A stretch of DNA of 64,000 nucleotides from Shimia sp. Lineage in GTDB: Bacteria > Pseudomonadota > Alphaproteobacteria > Rhodobacterales > Rhodobacteraceae. Location of the stretch: positions 1 to 64,000 of the forward strand of contig NZ_JAKVCW010000013.1 in the NCBI RefSeq assembly GCF_022448905.1, in the 5' to 3' direction. The translations under genes and the position numbers were made by a program. A model generated the notes under the pieces. It worked only from the letters and a program-made list of their open reading frames with translations, did no database searches and had not been told where the DNA came from. Positions 44,452 through 54,896 of the stretch are shown one piece after another. The first letter of the stretch is position 1. Each line of letters starts with the position of its first letter.

Positions 44452-44568
44452 CAAGTCATTCTCCTTCGCCCGTGTTGCGCTTGGACGGATGGACAAGGCA
44501 CTCTTGGCCCTGTCTACCGCCATTTTGTATTAGGTGGCCCTCAGTCTCCTCAGAGAACCAGCCGGCTT

Positions 44569-45006
44569 TTAAATACGTTGCTTGACCCCAAAGAACCTGA
44601 AACCGCGACATTTTGCGTTGGACCAACCGCCATAGATTTCACCGCCGCTCTGGCGCCAGTCCAAATACAACATGATGCGATTATATTTGGTGCCAGAAAA
44701 CTGGGTCTGCACGTCGTTCAACGCAGCTTTGCAGAGGTTGACCATTTGTTTGCTCAACACGCCTTTATTCGTAGACGCTGTACCCAACATGCTTGCCGCG
44801 ACTCGCGGTTGCGAGCTTGTGTGCTTTTGCGTGCTCGCAAAGTCGTCGCGCGTGCGTGTCCACGTGAAGTCGCTTTCATCAATAAGGTAGATGCAAGCTT
44901 TACCACCGTGCCCGACATCGATCACAGTTCTTCCCTTACATGGATTGCTTTGCGCAACCGCAGGGAGCGCAGACATAACAAAGATAAGGGCCATTAAGGT
45001 ACGCAT
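44569..45006 (-). CDS. Secreted hypothetical protein
   Basis: A 145-aa protein with signal peptide MRTLMALIFVMSALPAVAQ. The mature part starts SNPCKGRTVIDVGHGGKACI, with Cys pairs and TQFSGTKYNRIMLYLDWRQS later. No family recognised. ATG at 45006 is chosen; TTG two codons earlier sits nearer to the AGGGAAAA site and is possible. It lies 49 bp beyond the pccB stop and may be co-transcribed. The codon use is slightly more AT-rich than its neighbours. Confidence 0.7.
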   Translation of the reverse strand: MRTLMALIFVMSALPAVAQSNPCKGRTVIDVGHGGKACIYLIDESDFTWTRTRDDFASTQKHTSSQPRVAASMLGTASTNKGVLSKQMVNLCKAALNDVQTQFSGTKYNRIMLYLDWRQSGGEIYGGWSNAKCRGFRFFGVKQRI

Positions 45007-45054
45007 ATTCAATTTTTCCCTGTGGTGAATCGTTATGGATCCACCTATAGGTCA

Positions 45055-46587
45055 TTACAGCGGGATGTTGTCGTGCTTTTTCCACGGGTTCTCGAGCTTC
45101 TTGTTACGCAGGCTCGCAAACGCCCGGCTCACCCGTTTGCGCGTGCTCTGCGGCATGATCACCTCGTCGATGAAGCCGCGCTCTGCCGCCACAAATGGCG
45201 TCGCAAAGCGGTCTTCATAGTCCTTGGTATGTGCGGCAATCTTCTCCGCATCGCCCAGATCCGCGCGGTGAATGATCTCGGTCGCGCCCTTCGCGCCCAT
45301 CACCGCGATCTCCGCTGTTGGCCAGGCGTAGTTGAAATCGCCCCGCAGGTGCTTGGACGCCATCACGTCATAGGCCCCGCCATAAGCTTTCCGGGTGATC
45401 ACAGTCACCTTCGGCACGGTCGCTTCGCCATAAGCAAACAGCAGCTTCGCGCCGTGTTTGATCACACCGCCATATTCCTGGCTGGTCCCTGGCAGGAAGC
45501 CCGGCACGTCGACCAGCGTCAGGATTGGAATTTCAAAACAGTCACAGAAACGCACAAACCGCGCCGCCTTACGGGAGCTGTCAATGTCCAGACAGCCAGC
45601 AAGCACCATCGGCTGGTTGGCCACAACACCCACGGTCTGCCCTTCCAGACGGATGAAGCCAGTGATGATGTTCTTGGCGTAGTCTTCTTGAATCTCGTAG
45701 AAATCGCCCTCATCCGCCACTTTGGCGATCAGCTCTTTCATATCATACGGCGTGTTCGGGTTCTCTGGCACCAAAGTGTCCAAAGACTTCTCGACCCGGC
45801 CCGGCTCATCAAAGAACGGACGCACAGGCGGTTTCTCGCGGTTGTTCAGCGGCAAGAAATCCACCAGGCGGCGCACTTCGGTCAGCGCCTCAACATCATT
45901 CTCAAACGCGCCATCAGCCACCGAAGACTTCTTAGTGTGTGTGCTCGCCCCGCCCAGCTCCTCAGCTGTCACAACCTCATTGGTCACGGTTTTCACAACA
46001 TCCGGGCCGGTCACAAACATATAAGAGGTGTCTTTCACCATGAAGATGAAGTCGGTCATCGCAGGCGAGTACACCGCACCACCGGCACATGGCCCCATAA
46101 TGACGGAAATCTGCGGCACCACGCCGGATGCCATAATGTTGCGCTGGAAAACTTCCGCATAGCCGGCCAGCGAGTCGACACCTTCCTGAATACGCGCCCC
46201 ACCTGAGTCGTTTAGGCCAATGATCGGCGCGCCGTTCTGCACCGCCATGTCCTGAATTTTGCAGATCTTCTGCGCGTGGGTCTCCGACAGCGAACCACCA
46301 AACACCGTGAAGTCCTGGGAGAACACATAGACCATACGGCCGTTAATCGTGCCCCAACCAGTGATCACGCCATCGCCCGCAGGCTTTTGCTCTTCCATGC
46401 CAAATTCTGTGCAGCGATGGGTTTTGAACATGTCAAACTCTTCAAAGCTGCCCTCATCCAACAGCAGCTCGATCCGCTCCCGCGCGGTCAGCTTGCCTTT
46501 GGCGTGCTGGCTGTCGATCCGGCGCTGACCGCCACCCAAACGCGCAACCTCACGGCGCTCTTCCAACTGTTGCAGAATGTCTTTCAT
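45055..46587 (-). CDS. pccB: Propionyl-CoA carboxylase beta chain
   Basis: A 510-aa carboxyltransferase. Landmarks are [75 protein letters not shown] and [20 protein letters not shown], the acyl-CoA and biotin sites of PccB. ATG at 46587 gives [12 protein letters not shown], the normal start; the frame runs to 46719 but that part overlaps the GCAAA regulatory sites. It is the first gene of the minus-strand pcc chain, preceded by ScfR/PccR-like sites. Confidence 0.96.
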   Translation of the reverse strand: MKDILQQLEERREVARLGGGQRRIDSQHAKGKLTARERIELLLDEGSFEEFDMFKTHRCTEFGMEEQKPAGDGVITGWGTINGRMVYVFSQDFTVFGGSLSETHAQKICKIQDMAVQNGAPIIGLNDSGGARIQEGVDSLAGYAEVFQRNIMASGVVPQISVIMGPCAGGAVYSPAMTDFIFMVKDTSYMFVTGPDVVKTVTNEVVTAEELGGASTHTKKSSVADGAFENDVEALTEVRRLVDFLPLNNREKPPVRPFFDEPGRVEKSLDTLVPENPNTPYDMKELIAKVADEGDFYEIQEDYAKNIITGFIRLEGQTVGVVANQPMVLAGCLDIDSSRKAARFVRFCDCFEIPILTLVDVPGFLPGTSQEYGGVIKHGAKLLFAYGEATVPKVTVITRKAYGGAYDVMASKHLRGDFNYAWPTAEIAVMGAKGATEIIHRADLGDAEKIAAHTKDYEDRFATPFVAAERGFIDEVIMPQSTRKRVSRAFASLRNKKLENPWKKHDNIPL

Positions 46588-46692
46588 GGCACGGCCCTCA
46601 TTCGTCGATTTGGGCAGGCACAGGATGCACTGCCCCCAAAAGCTTTGCGCATCACCATAGGCCCCTTGCTGCACCCGCAAAAGGATTTTCCC

Positions 46693-46785
46693 GCAAATTT
46701 GCAAACTCCAGAAAATCAACCTCGCGCTAATTGCAAATCAGCAAATAGTTCACAATTGAAATTCATCCATGGACATTTGCTTTGC
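46693..46785. promoter_or_regulatory. TTTGC/GCAAA sites in the pccB-MFS divergent promoter
   Basis: GCAAATTTGCAAA lies at 46693-46705, TTGCAAATCAGCAAAT at 46731-46746 and TTTGCTTTGC at 46776-46785. The Rhodobacter regulator PccR, a ScfR protein, is known to act on the pccB promoter at TTTGC-type motifs. A PccR-like gene lies 1.5 kb away. These sites could control both pccB (-) and the MFS gene (+). Confidence 0.7.
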
Positions 46786-46805
46786 GCACTCCTACCTCTT
46801 AGCGC

Positions 46806-48020
46806 ATGAGCAGCTTAGCCCGTGGTCAATTTCTGGACCGTAGCACACCGCCAAACATCTTCACTTTGATCCTGCTGGCCGGGGTCTCCGCGCTGTGCAT
46901 GAACATCTTCTTGCCCAGCCTGCCGTCGATGACGGAATACTTCGACACCGATTATGGCGTGATGCAGCTCTCAATTGCGGTCTACCTCGCCGTCAACGCC
47001 GTGCTGCAAATTGTCGTTGGCCCGATCAGCGATAAGTTTGGCCGGAGGCCGGTGATCCTTGCAGGGCTTGCCATCTTCCTCGCGGCCACCATCGGCTGCA
47101 TCTACGCACCCAACGCCGCCGTTTTCCTGACATTCCGCATGTTACAAGCTGCTGTGGTGGTCGCCATGGTGTTGTCCCGTGCCGTGGTGCGCGACATGGT
47201 CTCCGCGGATGAGGCCGCATCCATGATTGGCTACGTCACCATGGGCATGACAGTTGTGCCCATGCTCGGCCCCGCACTCGGCGGCCTGCTGGACAGCGCC
47301 TTTGGCTGGCAAGCCAGTTTCTGGCTCCTGTTTGCCACCGGCGCCGCCATCTTTTGGCTGACCTATCGAGATCTCGGCGAAACCAAATCCAACAGCGGCC
47401 TCACTCTAGGTCAACAATTCCGTGAATACCCGGAGCTTCTGACCAGCCCGCGTTTCTGGGGCTATTCCCTGGCCAATTGCTTCACCTCCGGCGCGTTCTT
47501 TGCCTACCTTGGCGGAGCACCATTTGTGGCCACCGAGCTCTTTGGCATGAGCGCGGCGCAGATGGGCATCTACTTTGGCGCGCCCGCCGTTGGCTACTTC
47601 ATCGGCAACTTCCTCTCTGGCCGCTACTCGGCACGGTTTGGCATCAATCGCATGGTCATGACCGGCTGCACCATTTGTGGTCTGGGCGTGGCTGCATCCC
47701 TGTCGATCTTCGCCATGGGGTTTGGTTCCGCAGAGATCTTCTTCGGCTTCATGACCTTTGTCGGCATCGGCAATGGCCTTGCCATCCCCAACGCCACCGC
47801 AGGCGCTCTTTCTGTGCGCCCACATCTTGCTGGCACGGCCTCCGGCCTCACTGGCGCGATTATGATTGGCGGCGGCGCAGCCCTCTCCGCGCTGGCGGGT
47901 GCTCTGCTCACACCAGAAACCGGGGCTTTCCCATTGCTGTGGTTGATGTTCATCACCTCGGTTTTCGGCGTTACCTCCATTCTCATGGTGGTCCGCCGCG
48001 AGAAATATATCGGCGCCTAA
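46806..48020 (+). CDS. MFS drug-resistance-type transporter (Bcr/CflA)
   Basis: A 404-aa protein with about twelve hydrophobic segments. GPISDKFGRRPVILAGLA is the conserved loop 2-3 motif of MFS proteins, and RMLQAAVVVAMVLSRAVVRD resembles motif C of the Bcr/CflA group. The start ATG at 46806 follows TTTGC repeats by 20 bp. Placed between pccB and the PccR-like gene, it may export or import organic acids, but family members mostly export drugs. Substrate unknown. Confidence 0.88.
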   Translation: MSSLARGQFLDRSTPPNIFTLILLAGVSALCMNIFLPSLPSMTEYFDTDYGVMQLSIAVYLAVNAVLQIVVGPISDKFGRRPVILAGLAIFLAATIGCIYAPNAAVFLTFRMLQAAVVVAMVLSRAVVRDMVSADEAASMIGYVTMGMTVVPMLGPALGGLLDSAFGWQASFWLLFATGAAIFWLTYRDLGETKSNSGLTLGQQFREYPELLTSPRFWGYSLANCFTSGAFFAYLGGAPFVATELFGMSAAQMGIYFGAPAVGYFIGNFLSGRYSARFGINRMVMTGCTICGLGVAASLSIFAMGFGSAEIFFGFMTFVGIGNGLAIPNATAGALSVRPHLAGTASGLTGAIMIGGGAALSALAGALLTPETGAFPLLWLMFITSVFGVTSILMVVRREKYIGA

Positions 48021-48110
48021 CGCCCCCAGAATCTGTTTCATCACCTCGGAATTTTTCTCGGCGGCATCCGCCCGCTCAATGCAGGCACGTTAACTGCTGC
48101 CGCAACAGAA

Positions 48111-48247
48111 TTTGCACCTCTGCAAAACAGCCGCGATACAGACACAATACCGACGTGAAAAGCGCGCCTCAAATCACCGATTAACGACCAAACGCCGCAC
48201 AGTATTTATCCCTATGGATTGATCGACTTTGCAAAGCTATCTTTGCA
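48111..48247. promoter_or_regulatory. TTTGC/GCAAA sites upstream of the PccR-like gene
   Basis: TTTGCACCTCTGCAAA (TTTGC-N6-GCAAA) is at 48111-48126. CTTTGCAAAG, a perfect 10-bp palindrome, is at 48227-48236, with CTTTGCAG following at 48241-48248. They match the elements before pccB and suggest autoregulation. Confidence 0.65.
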
Positions 48248-48270
48248 GCTATGCAAGCCGAGAGGATTCC

Positions 48271-49671
48271 ATGCCCACGCAAAAGCTCTACGCAGGCGCC
48301 AAACTACGCGAAATCCGCACCAGACTGACCCTGACCCAGAAGGACTTCGCCCAAAAACTAGGGGTCTCCCTGCCCTATCTGAACCAGATGGAGAACAACA
48401 ACCGCCCGGTCTCCACCACGGTTGTCTTGGCACTGGCGCAGGAATTTGGCTTAGATGTCACAGAGTTAAGCACCGGTGACAGCGAACGCCTGGTCTCTGA
48501 CATGCGCGAAGCTCTTGCCGATCCAGTCCTAGCCGAAACCTCCGCGCCGCTCGCAGACCTGCGCCTCACCGCCTCCAACGCGCCGGCTCTGGCGCGCGCC
48601 TTCCTGGAACTGCACCGTGCCTATCGCCAAACCCACGAACGCCTTGCGTCGCTGGACGAGGCTCTGGGCCGCCAAGATGTGCAAATGCAGGCCAGCCCAT
48701 GGGATGAGGTCAGGGACTTTTTTCACTATTGTGACAACTACATAGACGCCGTCGACCACGCCGCCGAACGCTTCGCCCAAGGCGCGGTCGAGCACGGCGG
48801 AATTCGCGCCGCAGCCCTGGCCTCCCTCAAGGACTCCGGCATCTCTGTCGCCTTTACAGACATCGACCAACTACGCCACTACGATGCCGAGCATCAACGC
48901 CTGCAAATCTCCCGCTATGCGCAGCCAGAAACCCAAACATTTCAACTACTTCTGCAGGTTGCCCTGTTGCAAAACGGCAAGCTGCTAGAAGCCACATTGG
49001 ACTTCGCCCGCTTCCAGTCGGACGCCGCCCGAAGCATCGCCAAAATCGGCCTCGCCAACTACTATGCCGGTGCGGCCCTCATGCCTTACGGCACCTTCCT
49101 CGAAGTCGCCCGCGAAACCCGCCACGACCTTGAGTTGCTTTCCAACCGTTTCGGCGCCTCCATCGAGCAAGTCGCCCACCGTCTCTCAACCCTGCAACGT
49201 CCTGGAAACAAAGGCATTCCCTTCTTCTTTGTCCGCGTAGATCAAGCTGGCACCATCACCAAACGCCACTCCGCAACCCGGCTTCAGTTCGCCCGTTTCG
49301 GCGGCGCCTGTCCGCTCTGGAACGTACATCGTGCGTTTGAAACACCGGGCCGCTTCCTGCGCCAACTCGCCGAAACCCCGGACGGCGTGCGCTACATCTC
49401 GCTGGCCCGCGACGTCTCCAAATCCGGCGGCCACTTCGGTGCCCCCGTGCGCCGCTACGCCATCGCATTGGGCTGCGAAATTCGCCACGCCGACGCGCTG
49501 GTCTATGCCGACCATATGGAGCTCGACAACCCGCAGGCCTTTGAACCCATTGGCATTTCCTGTCGCATCTGCGAACGCACCCATTGCCACCAGCGCTCCG
49601 TACCCCCGCTGGAGCGCCGCCTGACCATAAACGAAAACGCCCGCGGCGTGCTGCCCTACGATGTGGGTTAG
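48271..49671 (+). CDS. pccR: ScfR-family XRE regulator (PccR-like)
   Basis: A 466-aa regulator. An N-terminal XRE helix-turn-helix (LREIRTRLTLTQKDFAQKLG, SLPYLNQMENNNRPVS) is followed by a central helical region and a C-terminal domain with CRICERTHCHQRSVPPLERR. This Cys/His-rich end is diagnostic of ScfR (short-chain fatty-acyl-CoA) regulators, which include PccR, RamB and MccR. ATG at 48271 follows GAGAGGA. Its closeness to pccB and the shared TTTGC sites support PccR, which senses propionyl-CoA level or a derived CoA ester. Confidence 0.9.
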   Translation: MPTQKLYAGAKLREIRTRLTLTQKDFAQKLGVSLPYLNQMENNNRPVSTTVVLALAQEFGLDVTELSTGDSERLVSDMREALADPVLAETSAPLADLRLTASNAPALARAFLELHRAYRQTHERLASLDEALGRQDVQMQASPWDEVRDFFHYCDNYIDAVDHAAERFAQGAVEHGGIRAAALASLKDSGISVAFTDIDQLRHYDAEHQRLQISRYAQPETQTFQLLLQVALLQNGKLLEATLDFARFQSDAARSIAKIGLANYYAGAALMPYGTFLEVARETRHDLELLSNRFGASIEQVAHRLSTLQRPGNKGIPFFFVRVDQAGTITKRHSATRLQFARFGGACPLWNVHRAFETPGRFLRQLAETPDGVRYISLARDVSKSGGHFGAPVRRYAIALGCEIRHADALVYADHMELDNPQAFEPIGISCRICERTHCHQRSVPPLERRLTINENARGVLPYDVG

Positions 49672-50485
49672 ACTGGCACAATTCCTGTTCCGGCTCTGCG
49701 CCTTTTGCGTGGTCTTTGCCTGTATGCTGGTCGCCGCCGCGCCCCTGCTGGAACGAATGATGATCTACCCACTGGACGACACCCGCGTCTCTCCAGCCGA
49801 CGCGAACCTTCCGTCCGTGACCGAAGAGATCTTCCACCACGATGGTGAGGCGCTGATCGTCTGGACCGCCCCGCCGGCCGCCGGCAAACCGGTGATCTTC
49901 TATCTCCAAGGAAACGCAGGCAATTTGGCCAACCGCGCGTCGCGGTTCGACCTCCTGCTTCAGCAGGGCTATGGCCTCGTTGCCCCCGCCTATCGTGGCT
50001 ATTCCGGCAGCACAGGCACCCCGCAAGAGGCCGCCATCATCGGCGACACAGCCGCCATCTACGACAGTATCGTGCGCCCCTTGATGTCCCCCGTGGTGGT
50101 CTATGGCGAGAGCATCGGCGCCGCTGTAACACTCGGCGCATTGGAAGCAGGCATCGCGCCGGACGCCATACTACTGGAAGCGCCTTACACCTCCATCAAA
50201 GCCATGGCCGCGCACCACTATCCCGGCAATGGCGGCTTCACAAAACACCAGTCAAATCAATGGGACAGCCTATCTCGCGCCAAGACCGTCACCTGGCCGC
50301 TGCTGATCCTGCACGGCACAGAAGACGCGCTTATCCCAATAGAGATGGGGCGACAGATTTTCGCTGCCGCCCCATCCAATAGTAAAGAATTTGTCGAAGC
50401 CCCGGGTGCCGGTCACACCGGCCTGTGGCGCACCGACACCTGGCCAAAATTGACCAGATTCATCAATCAGTTTGCTTTGAGATAA
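49661..50485 (+). CDS. Alpha/beta hydrolase (BEM46/ABHD13-like)
   Basis: A 274-aa membrane-anchored hydrolase. An N-terminal hydrophobic anchor (RLCAFCVVFACMLVAAAP) precedes the catalytic domain with YLQGNAGNLANR (oxyanion loop), VVYGESIGAAV (nucleophile Ser), HGTEDALIP (Asp) and GAGHTGLW (His). The start ATG at 49661 overlaps the 3' end of the regulator gene by 11 bp, so the two are co-transcribed. Substrate unknown. Confidence 0.88.
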   Translation: MWVRLAQFLFRLCAFCVVFACMLVAAAPLLERMMIYPLDDTRVSPADANLPSVTEEIFHHDGEALIVWTAPPAAGKPVIFYLQGNAGNLANRASRFDLLLQQGYGLVAPAYRGYSGSTGTPQEAAIIGDTAAIYDSIVRPLMSPVVVYGESIGAAVTLGALEAGIAPDAILLEAPYTSIKAMAAHHYPGNGGFTKHQSNQWDSLSRAKTVTWPLLILHGTEDALIPIEMGRQIFAAAPSNSKEFVEAPGAGHTGLWRTDTWPKLTRFINQFALR

Positions 50486-50706
50486 GCGTAGATCTCATCC
50501 TTCAGCGCGCCGCGCCGCTTACGCAGATCCACCTCTGCCAGCTCTTCGCGCGGTGCCACGTTGGTCTCCGCCGCATGCACCTTGCGGTTCAATTCATGAT
50601 ACTCATCCGCCAGCTTCGCGAAATGCGCATCGTTGACTTTCAAGTCATGCATTTTCTCAACAAATTCAGGGAATTCTGCGGCCAGTTCGTGTGGGGTGTT
50701 CGCCAT
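50467..50706 (-). CDS. DUF465 (YdcH-like) small coiled-coil protein
   Basis: A 79-aa protein, MANTPHELAAEFPEFVEKMH then LADEYHELNRKVHAAE and LRKRRGALKDEIYAYLK. This is the short two-helix YdcH/DUF465 family, widespread in proteobacteria, without known function. ATG at 50706 is the family start. It is convergent with and overlaps the hydrolase gene end by 19 bp. Confidence 0.9.
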   Translation of the reverse strand: MANTPHELAAEFPEFVEKMHDLKVNDAHFAKLADEYHELNRKVHAAETNVAPREELAEVDLRKRRGALKDEIYAYLKAN

Positions 50707-50887
50707 GTTTGCGCTCCTGTTTTTAAGGTCGCACACACCATAGACCAATCGAATCTCACCCCTCTTTGACGCGGATCAAATCGCATTCAAAAAGCAATGG
50801 ATGACAGCGCGGACAGTTCTGCTCTAACCTGTGCCGATAACAAGACTTTTAAAACCAAAACGCTTTTGATGACCAACAGGGGACCTC

Positions 50888-51670
50888 ATGACCAAACTCA
50901 AGCCCGCAATCACGCTCGCCGCCTGTGTCTGTTTGACGGCCTGCCTCAAAAACGGTGATGTTGTTGCCGTGAACCTTGACTATGCCAAGACAAACTACGG
51001 CTACATCAACTCAGGTGACTTCAAGGCTGGCAGCTTCTTTCTGTGGGATCAGGGTGAGGCGCGCATGGTTCACCTCTCAGATATTCCAGGCTTCACGCCG
51101 CCCCCAAACCCGCGCGATAAGACCGTGCAAGTGGCGCAATACTCCAGCGGAGCGCAGATTGGCGGGGAGGCCCAAAAGGCAGCCATCAAGGTCCGTGCCG
51201 ACGCAATGATCGCCAAGCACTCCGCTTTTGAAATCGCCTACCCAAACAGCGTAACCTACGACAACACCGTCACCCGCATCACGAGGTATCTCGGCGACGA
51301 CATCCGAGCCGGTGGCAGCCTTATGCAAGAATGGGGATTTGCCGATGCCGTCAACGCGCCGGATCAATACTATGTGCTTGTTCGCAAAGTCACTTACGGC
51401 GATGGCATCAAGCTTTTAGTGGATGGAGAAGCCGAAGTGGGCGGCGGTTTCAACGTGATCATCAAGGGGGCAGACGTCAATGTCCGCCTGCAAGGCAAAG
51501 GACTCAATGCCATTTCAGGAACGGACACCGAAATCGCCATCGATGTCTACGTGTTCCGGCCTGAATGGAAGACCGTCGATGGAGGGCAAAACCCCAACTT
51601 CAATGTTCAGCATTTTGTAAAAGCCGACGATTTGCCCGCCCTGTTCCGCAGCACTTCTCGGCGCGACTGA
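50888..51670 (+). CDS. Secreted lipoprotein of unknown function
   Basis: A 260-aa protein. The signal ends in the lipobox LTAC with Cys19. The mature part has alternating beta-like segments (KLLVDGEAEVGGGFNVIIKG, GADVNVRLQGKGLNAISGTD) and an end reading VKADDLPALFRSTSRRD. No family recognised. It is an isolated + strand gene, convergent with betA and separated from it by 6 bp. Probably in the outer membrane inner leaflet. Confidence 0.75.
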   Translation: MTKLKPAITLAACVCLTACLKNGDVVAVNLDYAKTNYGYINSGDFKAGSFFLWDQGEARMVHLSDIPGFTPPPNPRDKTVQVAQYSSGAQIGGEAQKAAIKVRADAMIAKHSAFEIAYPNSVTYDNTVTRITRYLGDDIRAGGSLMQEWGFADAVNAPDQYYVLVRKVTYGDGIKLLVDGEAEVGGGFNVIIKGADVNVRLQGKGLNAISGTDTEIAIDVYVFRPEWKTVDGGQNPNFNVQHFVKADDLPALFRSTSRRD

Positions 51671-51676
51671 CAGCTG

Positions 51677-53332
51677 CTATCGCTGCGCAGTTTCCCAATT
51701 GGACGCAAACAAAGGTTCCGCATTAGACGACGGCAGCCGCCGCCCCAAAATGTGGTCGGATGCCTTCTCGCCAGTCATGATCGACGGCCCGTTAAGGTTG
51801 CCGTTGGTGATGCGCGGGAAAATCGAGCTGTCCGCCACCCGCAACCCATCGACGCCAATCACACGGCATTCGCTGTCCACCACCGCTTTCGGGTCATCCA
51901 CGCTGCCCATCTTGCAGGTGCCACAGGGGTGATAAGCGCTCTCCGCGTGCTCTCGAATAAAGCTGTCGATCTCATCATCCGTTTGCAGATCTGCGCCCGG
52001 TTGGATCTCGCTTTTCACAAACGGCTGCATCGCCTCTTGTGCAAAAATCTCTCGCGTCAGGCGGATACAGGCGCGGAAGTCTTCCCAATCCTGCTCTGTC
52101 GACATATAGTTGAAGAAGATATTCGGCGCTGCTTTTGGATCGGCAGACTGCAAGGTCACCTCGCCCCGCGACGGCGACCGCATCGGTCCGACATGCGCTT
52201 GAAAGCCATGCCCTTCGGCTGCCGCCTGCCCGTCATAGCGCACCGCGATGGGCAGGAAATGGTACTGAATGTCGGGGTAGGAAATCCCCGCACGCGAGCG
52301 AATAAACCCAGCAGTTTCAAACTGGTTAGACGCTCCCAGGCCCGTTTTGGTGAACAACCACTGCGCCCCAATCAGGCCTTTGCCAATCAGGTTCCAGTAT
52401 TTGTAAAGCGTGATCGGCTGCTTGCACGCCATCTGCATGTAAACCTCAAGGTGGTCTTGCAGGTTCTGCCCCACCCCGGCGCGATCTGCGACCACCTCGA
52501 TGCCATGCTCCGCCAGATGAGCAGCGGGCCCAATGCCCGACAACATCAACAGCTTTGGCGAGTTCAACGAGGACGCTGCGAGGATCACCTCCGCATTGGC
52601 CCTGATCACTTGCACCTGCCCGCCGCGCTCAATTTCCACGCCCACAGCACGGCCATTTTCCATCACAACTTTGCGCGCCAGCCCGCGCACAAGATCACAG
52701 TTTTCGCGCTTCAACGCAGGCTTTAGATAGGCATTTGCGGCAGACCAGCGCTGACCTTTGTAGACGGTCATATCCATTGGGCCAAAGCCCTCTTGCTGCT
52801 GTCCATTATAGTCATCGGTCACGGGATAACCCGCCTGCCGCCCGGCCTCCACGAAGGCCCCGTGCAACGGATTGGACCGTGGCCCGCGGCTGATGTGCAA
52901 CGGCCCATCAGAGCCGCGCCAATCTGGATCTCCACCCTGCCCGCTCTCGTGCCAGTTCTCCATGCGTTTGAAATACGGAAGCACATCCGCATAGGACCAG
53001 CCATCTGCACCGCTCTCGGCCCAATGGTCGTAGTCGCCTGCGTGCCCGCGCACATAGACCATGCCGTTGATCGAACTCGACCCGCCAATCACCTTGCCAC
53101 GCGGACACACCAACGTCCGTCCGCCCAGATGTGGTTCCGGCAAAGTTTTGTAGCCCCAGTCATACAGGCTCATATTCATCGGATAGCTCAGCGCCGCGGG
53201 CATCTGAATAAACGGCCCTGCGTCGGTGCCACCATGCTCAATCACCAGCACGGATTTGCCTGCCTCGCTTAGCCGGTACGCCATCGCGCAACCAGCAGAG
53301 CCCGCGCCAACAATCACATAATCTGCCTGCAT
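51677..53332 (-). CDS. betA: Choline dehydrogenase
   Basis: A 551-aa GMC flavoprotein oxidising choline to betaine aldehyde. [18 protein letters not shown] binds [23 protein letters not shown] is GMC signature 1, and [17 protein letters not shown] is signature 2. [12 protein letters not shown] carries the catalytic His, with [19 protein letters not shown] near the end. ATG at 53332 gives the family N-terminus; a longer frame runs into the betB gap. It follows betB by 34 bp, on the same strand. Confidence 0.96.
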   Translation of the reverse strand: MQADYVIVGAGSAGCAMAYRLSEAGKSVLVIEHGGTDAGPFIQMPAALSYPMNMSLYDWGYKTLPEPHLGGRTLVCPRGKVIGGSSSINGMVYVRGHAGDYDHWAESGADGWSYADVLPYFKRMENWHESGQGGDPDWRGSDGPLHISRGPRSNPLHGAFVEAGRQAGYPVTDDYNGQQQEGFGPMDMTVYKGQRWSAANAYLKPALKRENCDLVRGLARKVVMENGRAVGVEIERGGQVQVIRANAEVILAASSLNSPKLLMLSGIGPAAHLAEHGIEVVADRAGVGQNLQDHLEVYMQMACKQPITLYKYWNLIGKGLIGAQWLFTKTGLGASNQFETAGFIRSRAGISYPDIQYHFLPIAVRYDGQAAAEGHGFQAHVGPMRSPSRGEVTLQSADPKAAPNIFFNYMSTEQDWEDFRACIRLTREIFAQEAMQPFVKSEIQPGADLQTDDEIDSFIREHAESAYHPCGTCKMGSVDDPKAVVDSECRVIGVDGLRVADSSIFPRITNGNLNGPSIMTGEKASDHILGRRLPSSNAEPLFASNWETAQR

Positions 53333-53366
53333 CTTGTTCTTCCTGACAGAGTCGCCAAAAGGAGGG

Positions 53367-54818
53367 TTAGTAAGGCGCTTCCACGTCGCCCATGCGCACA
53401 TAGACCGACTTCACCTGGCTGTAGTGGTTGATCGCTTCTTTGGAGTTTTCACGTCCCACACCAGAGTTTTTCACCCCGCCAAACGGCGCCTCTACTGGCG
53501 CGTCATTGTAGGAGTTGATAAAACAGCTACCTGCTTCGAGCTGCCCAATAACGCGGTGGCCGCGGGACAGGTCAGACGTGAACACACCCGCAGACAGGCC
53601 ATACTCGCTGTCATTGGCCCGCGCGATCACCTCTTCCTCGGAGTCGAAATCCAGCACCGACATGACCGGGCCAAAAATCTCTTCGCGCGCGATGGTCATG
53701 TCATCGGTCACATCGGCAAAGACTGTTGGCTCCAGGAAGAACCCCTCGCGGTCCATACGCTTGCCACCGCACACCAACCGCGCGCCCTCTTCGGCACCTT
53801 TGGCCATATAGCCCAAAACGATGTCCATCTGGCGCTCTGACACCATCGGACCAAAGCTTGTGGCCTCATCCAGCGGATCGCCAATCACCGCTGTGCCCAG
53901 ACGTTCCGCCAGACGGGCCAGGAACCTCTCCTTGATACCCTTCTGAACAAACACCCGCGTGCCATTGGAGCAGACTTGCCCAGAGCTGTAGAAGTTGCCC
54001 AGAATGGCTCCGCCCACGGCATTCTCCACATCCGCGTCATCAAAGATAATCAGGGGCGACTTGCCGCCCAGCTCCATGGTCACATGCTTCATATGGCTCG
54101 CCGCCGCCGCATAGACCTTCTTGCCAGTAGGAACCGAACCCGTCAGGCTCACCTTGTCCACACGCGGGTCATTCACCAATGCTGCGCCGACCTCGCCCAA
54201 ACCTTGGATCACGTTATAGACACCTGCAGGCACACCGGCTTCATGCAGGATTTCCGCCACTTTCAGCGCGCACATCGGTGTGGTTTCCGATGGTTTGAAC
54301 ACCATTGCATTGCCGCATGCCAGCGCCGGTGCACCTTTCCAACAAGCGATCTGAGTGGGGTAGTTCCACGCCCCAATGCCCACACAGACACCCAATGGCT
54401 CGCGCACCGTGTAGACCCAGTCCTCGCCCAGTGGGATATGCTCGCCCGTCAGGCTACCTGCCAAGCCACCAAAATACTCCAACGCGTCCGCGCCCGAGGT
54501 CGCGTCCACGGCAATGGTCTCCTGATACGGCTTGCCGGTGTCATAGGTCTCCAACACGGAAAGTTCGTGGTTGCGCTCCATGATCATCGCCGCCGTCCGG
54601 CTCAAAATGCGGCCGCGTTCGCGCCCCGTCATCGCCGCCCAGATCTTCTGCCCTGCTTTTGCGCTCTCCAGTGCCTGATCGATGATCGCAGGTGTCGCCG
54701 CATGCACAGTGCCAATCACCTCGCCCGTTGCCGGGTAAACGATCTCAATCGGCGCGCCAGATGTGTCTTCCACATAGGCTCCGTTGATGAAATGGCTGGC
54801 CGTCGGTTGCAGTTGCAT
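53367..54818 (-). CDS. betB: Betaine aldehyde dehydrogenase
   Basis: A 483-aa NAD(P)-dependent aldehyde dehydrogenase. [14 protein letters not shown] holds the catalytic Glu, [17 protein letters not shown] the catalytic Cys, and [12 protein letters not shown] the Rossmann loop. Sequence and place beside betA and betI identify betB, giving glycine betaine as product. ATG at 54818 ([15 protein letters not shown]) is preferred; the frame runs 21 codons further without a ribosome site. Confidence 0.96.
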   Translation of the reverse strand: MQLQPTASHFINGAYVEDTSGAPIEIVYPATGEVIGTVHAATPAIIDQALESAKAGQKIWAAMTGRERGRILSRTAAMIMERNHELSVLETYDTGKPYQETIAVDATSGADALEYFGGLAGSLTGEHIPLGEDWVYTVREPLGVCVGIGAWNYPTQIACWKGAPALACGNAMVFKPSETTPMCALKVAEILHEAGVPAGVYNVIQGLGEVGAALVNDPRVDKVSLTGSVPTGKKVYAAAASHMKHVTMELGGKSPLIIFDDADVENAVGGAILGNFYSSGQVCSNGTRVFVQKGIKERFLARLAERLGTAVIGDPLDEATSFGPMVSERQMDIVLGYMAKGAEEGARLVCGGKRMDREGFFLEPTVFADVTDDMTIAREEIFGPVMSVLDFDSEEEVIARANDSEYGLSAGVFTSDLSRGHRVIGQLEAGSCFINSYNDAPVEAPFGGVKNSGVGRENSKEAINHYSQVKSVYVRMGDVEAPY

Positions 54819-54896
54819 CGCGCGTTCCTTTCCTGTGCCGGCCACGATCAAGGGGCCGCGGATTCTCAATTTGGCGATCAAATTAGCACCACAGGC

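Noticed and set aside
46588-46719. N-terminal extension of pccB to 46719
   Set aside because: The added 44 residues overlap the TTTGC/GCAAA control sites and have no family counterpart; [12 protein letters not shown] at 46587 is the usual start.
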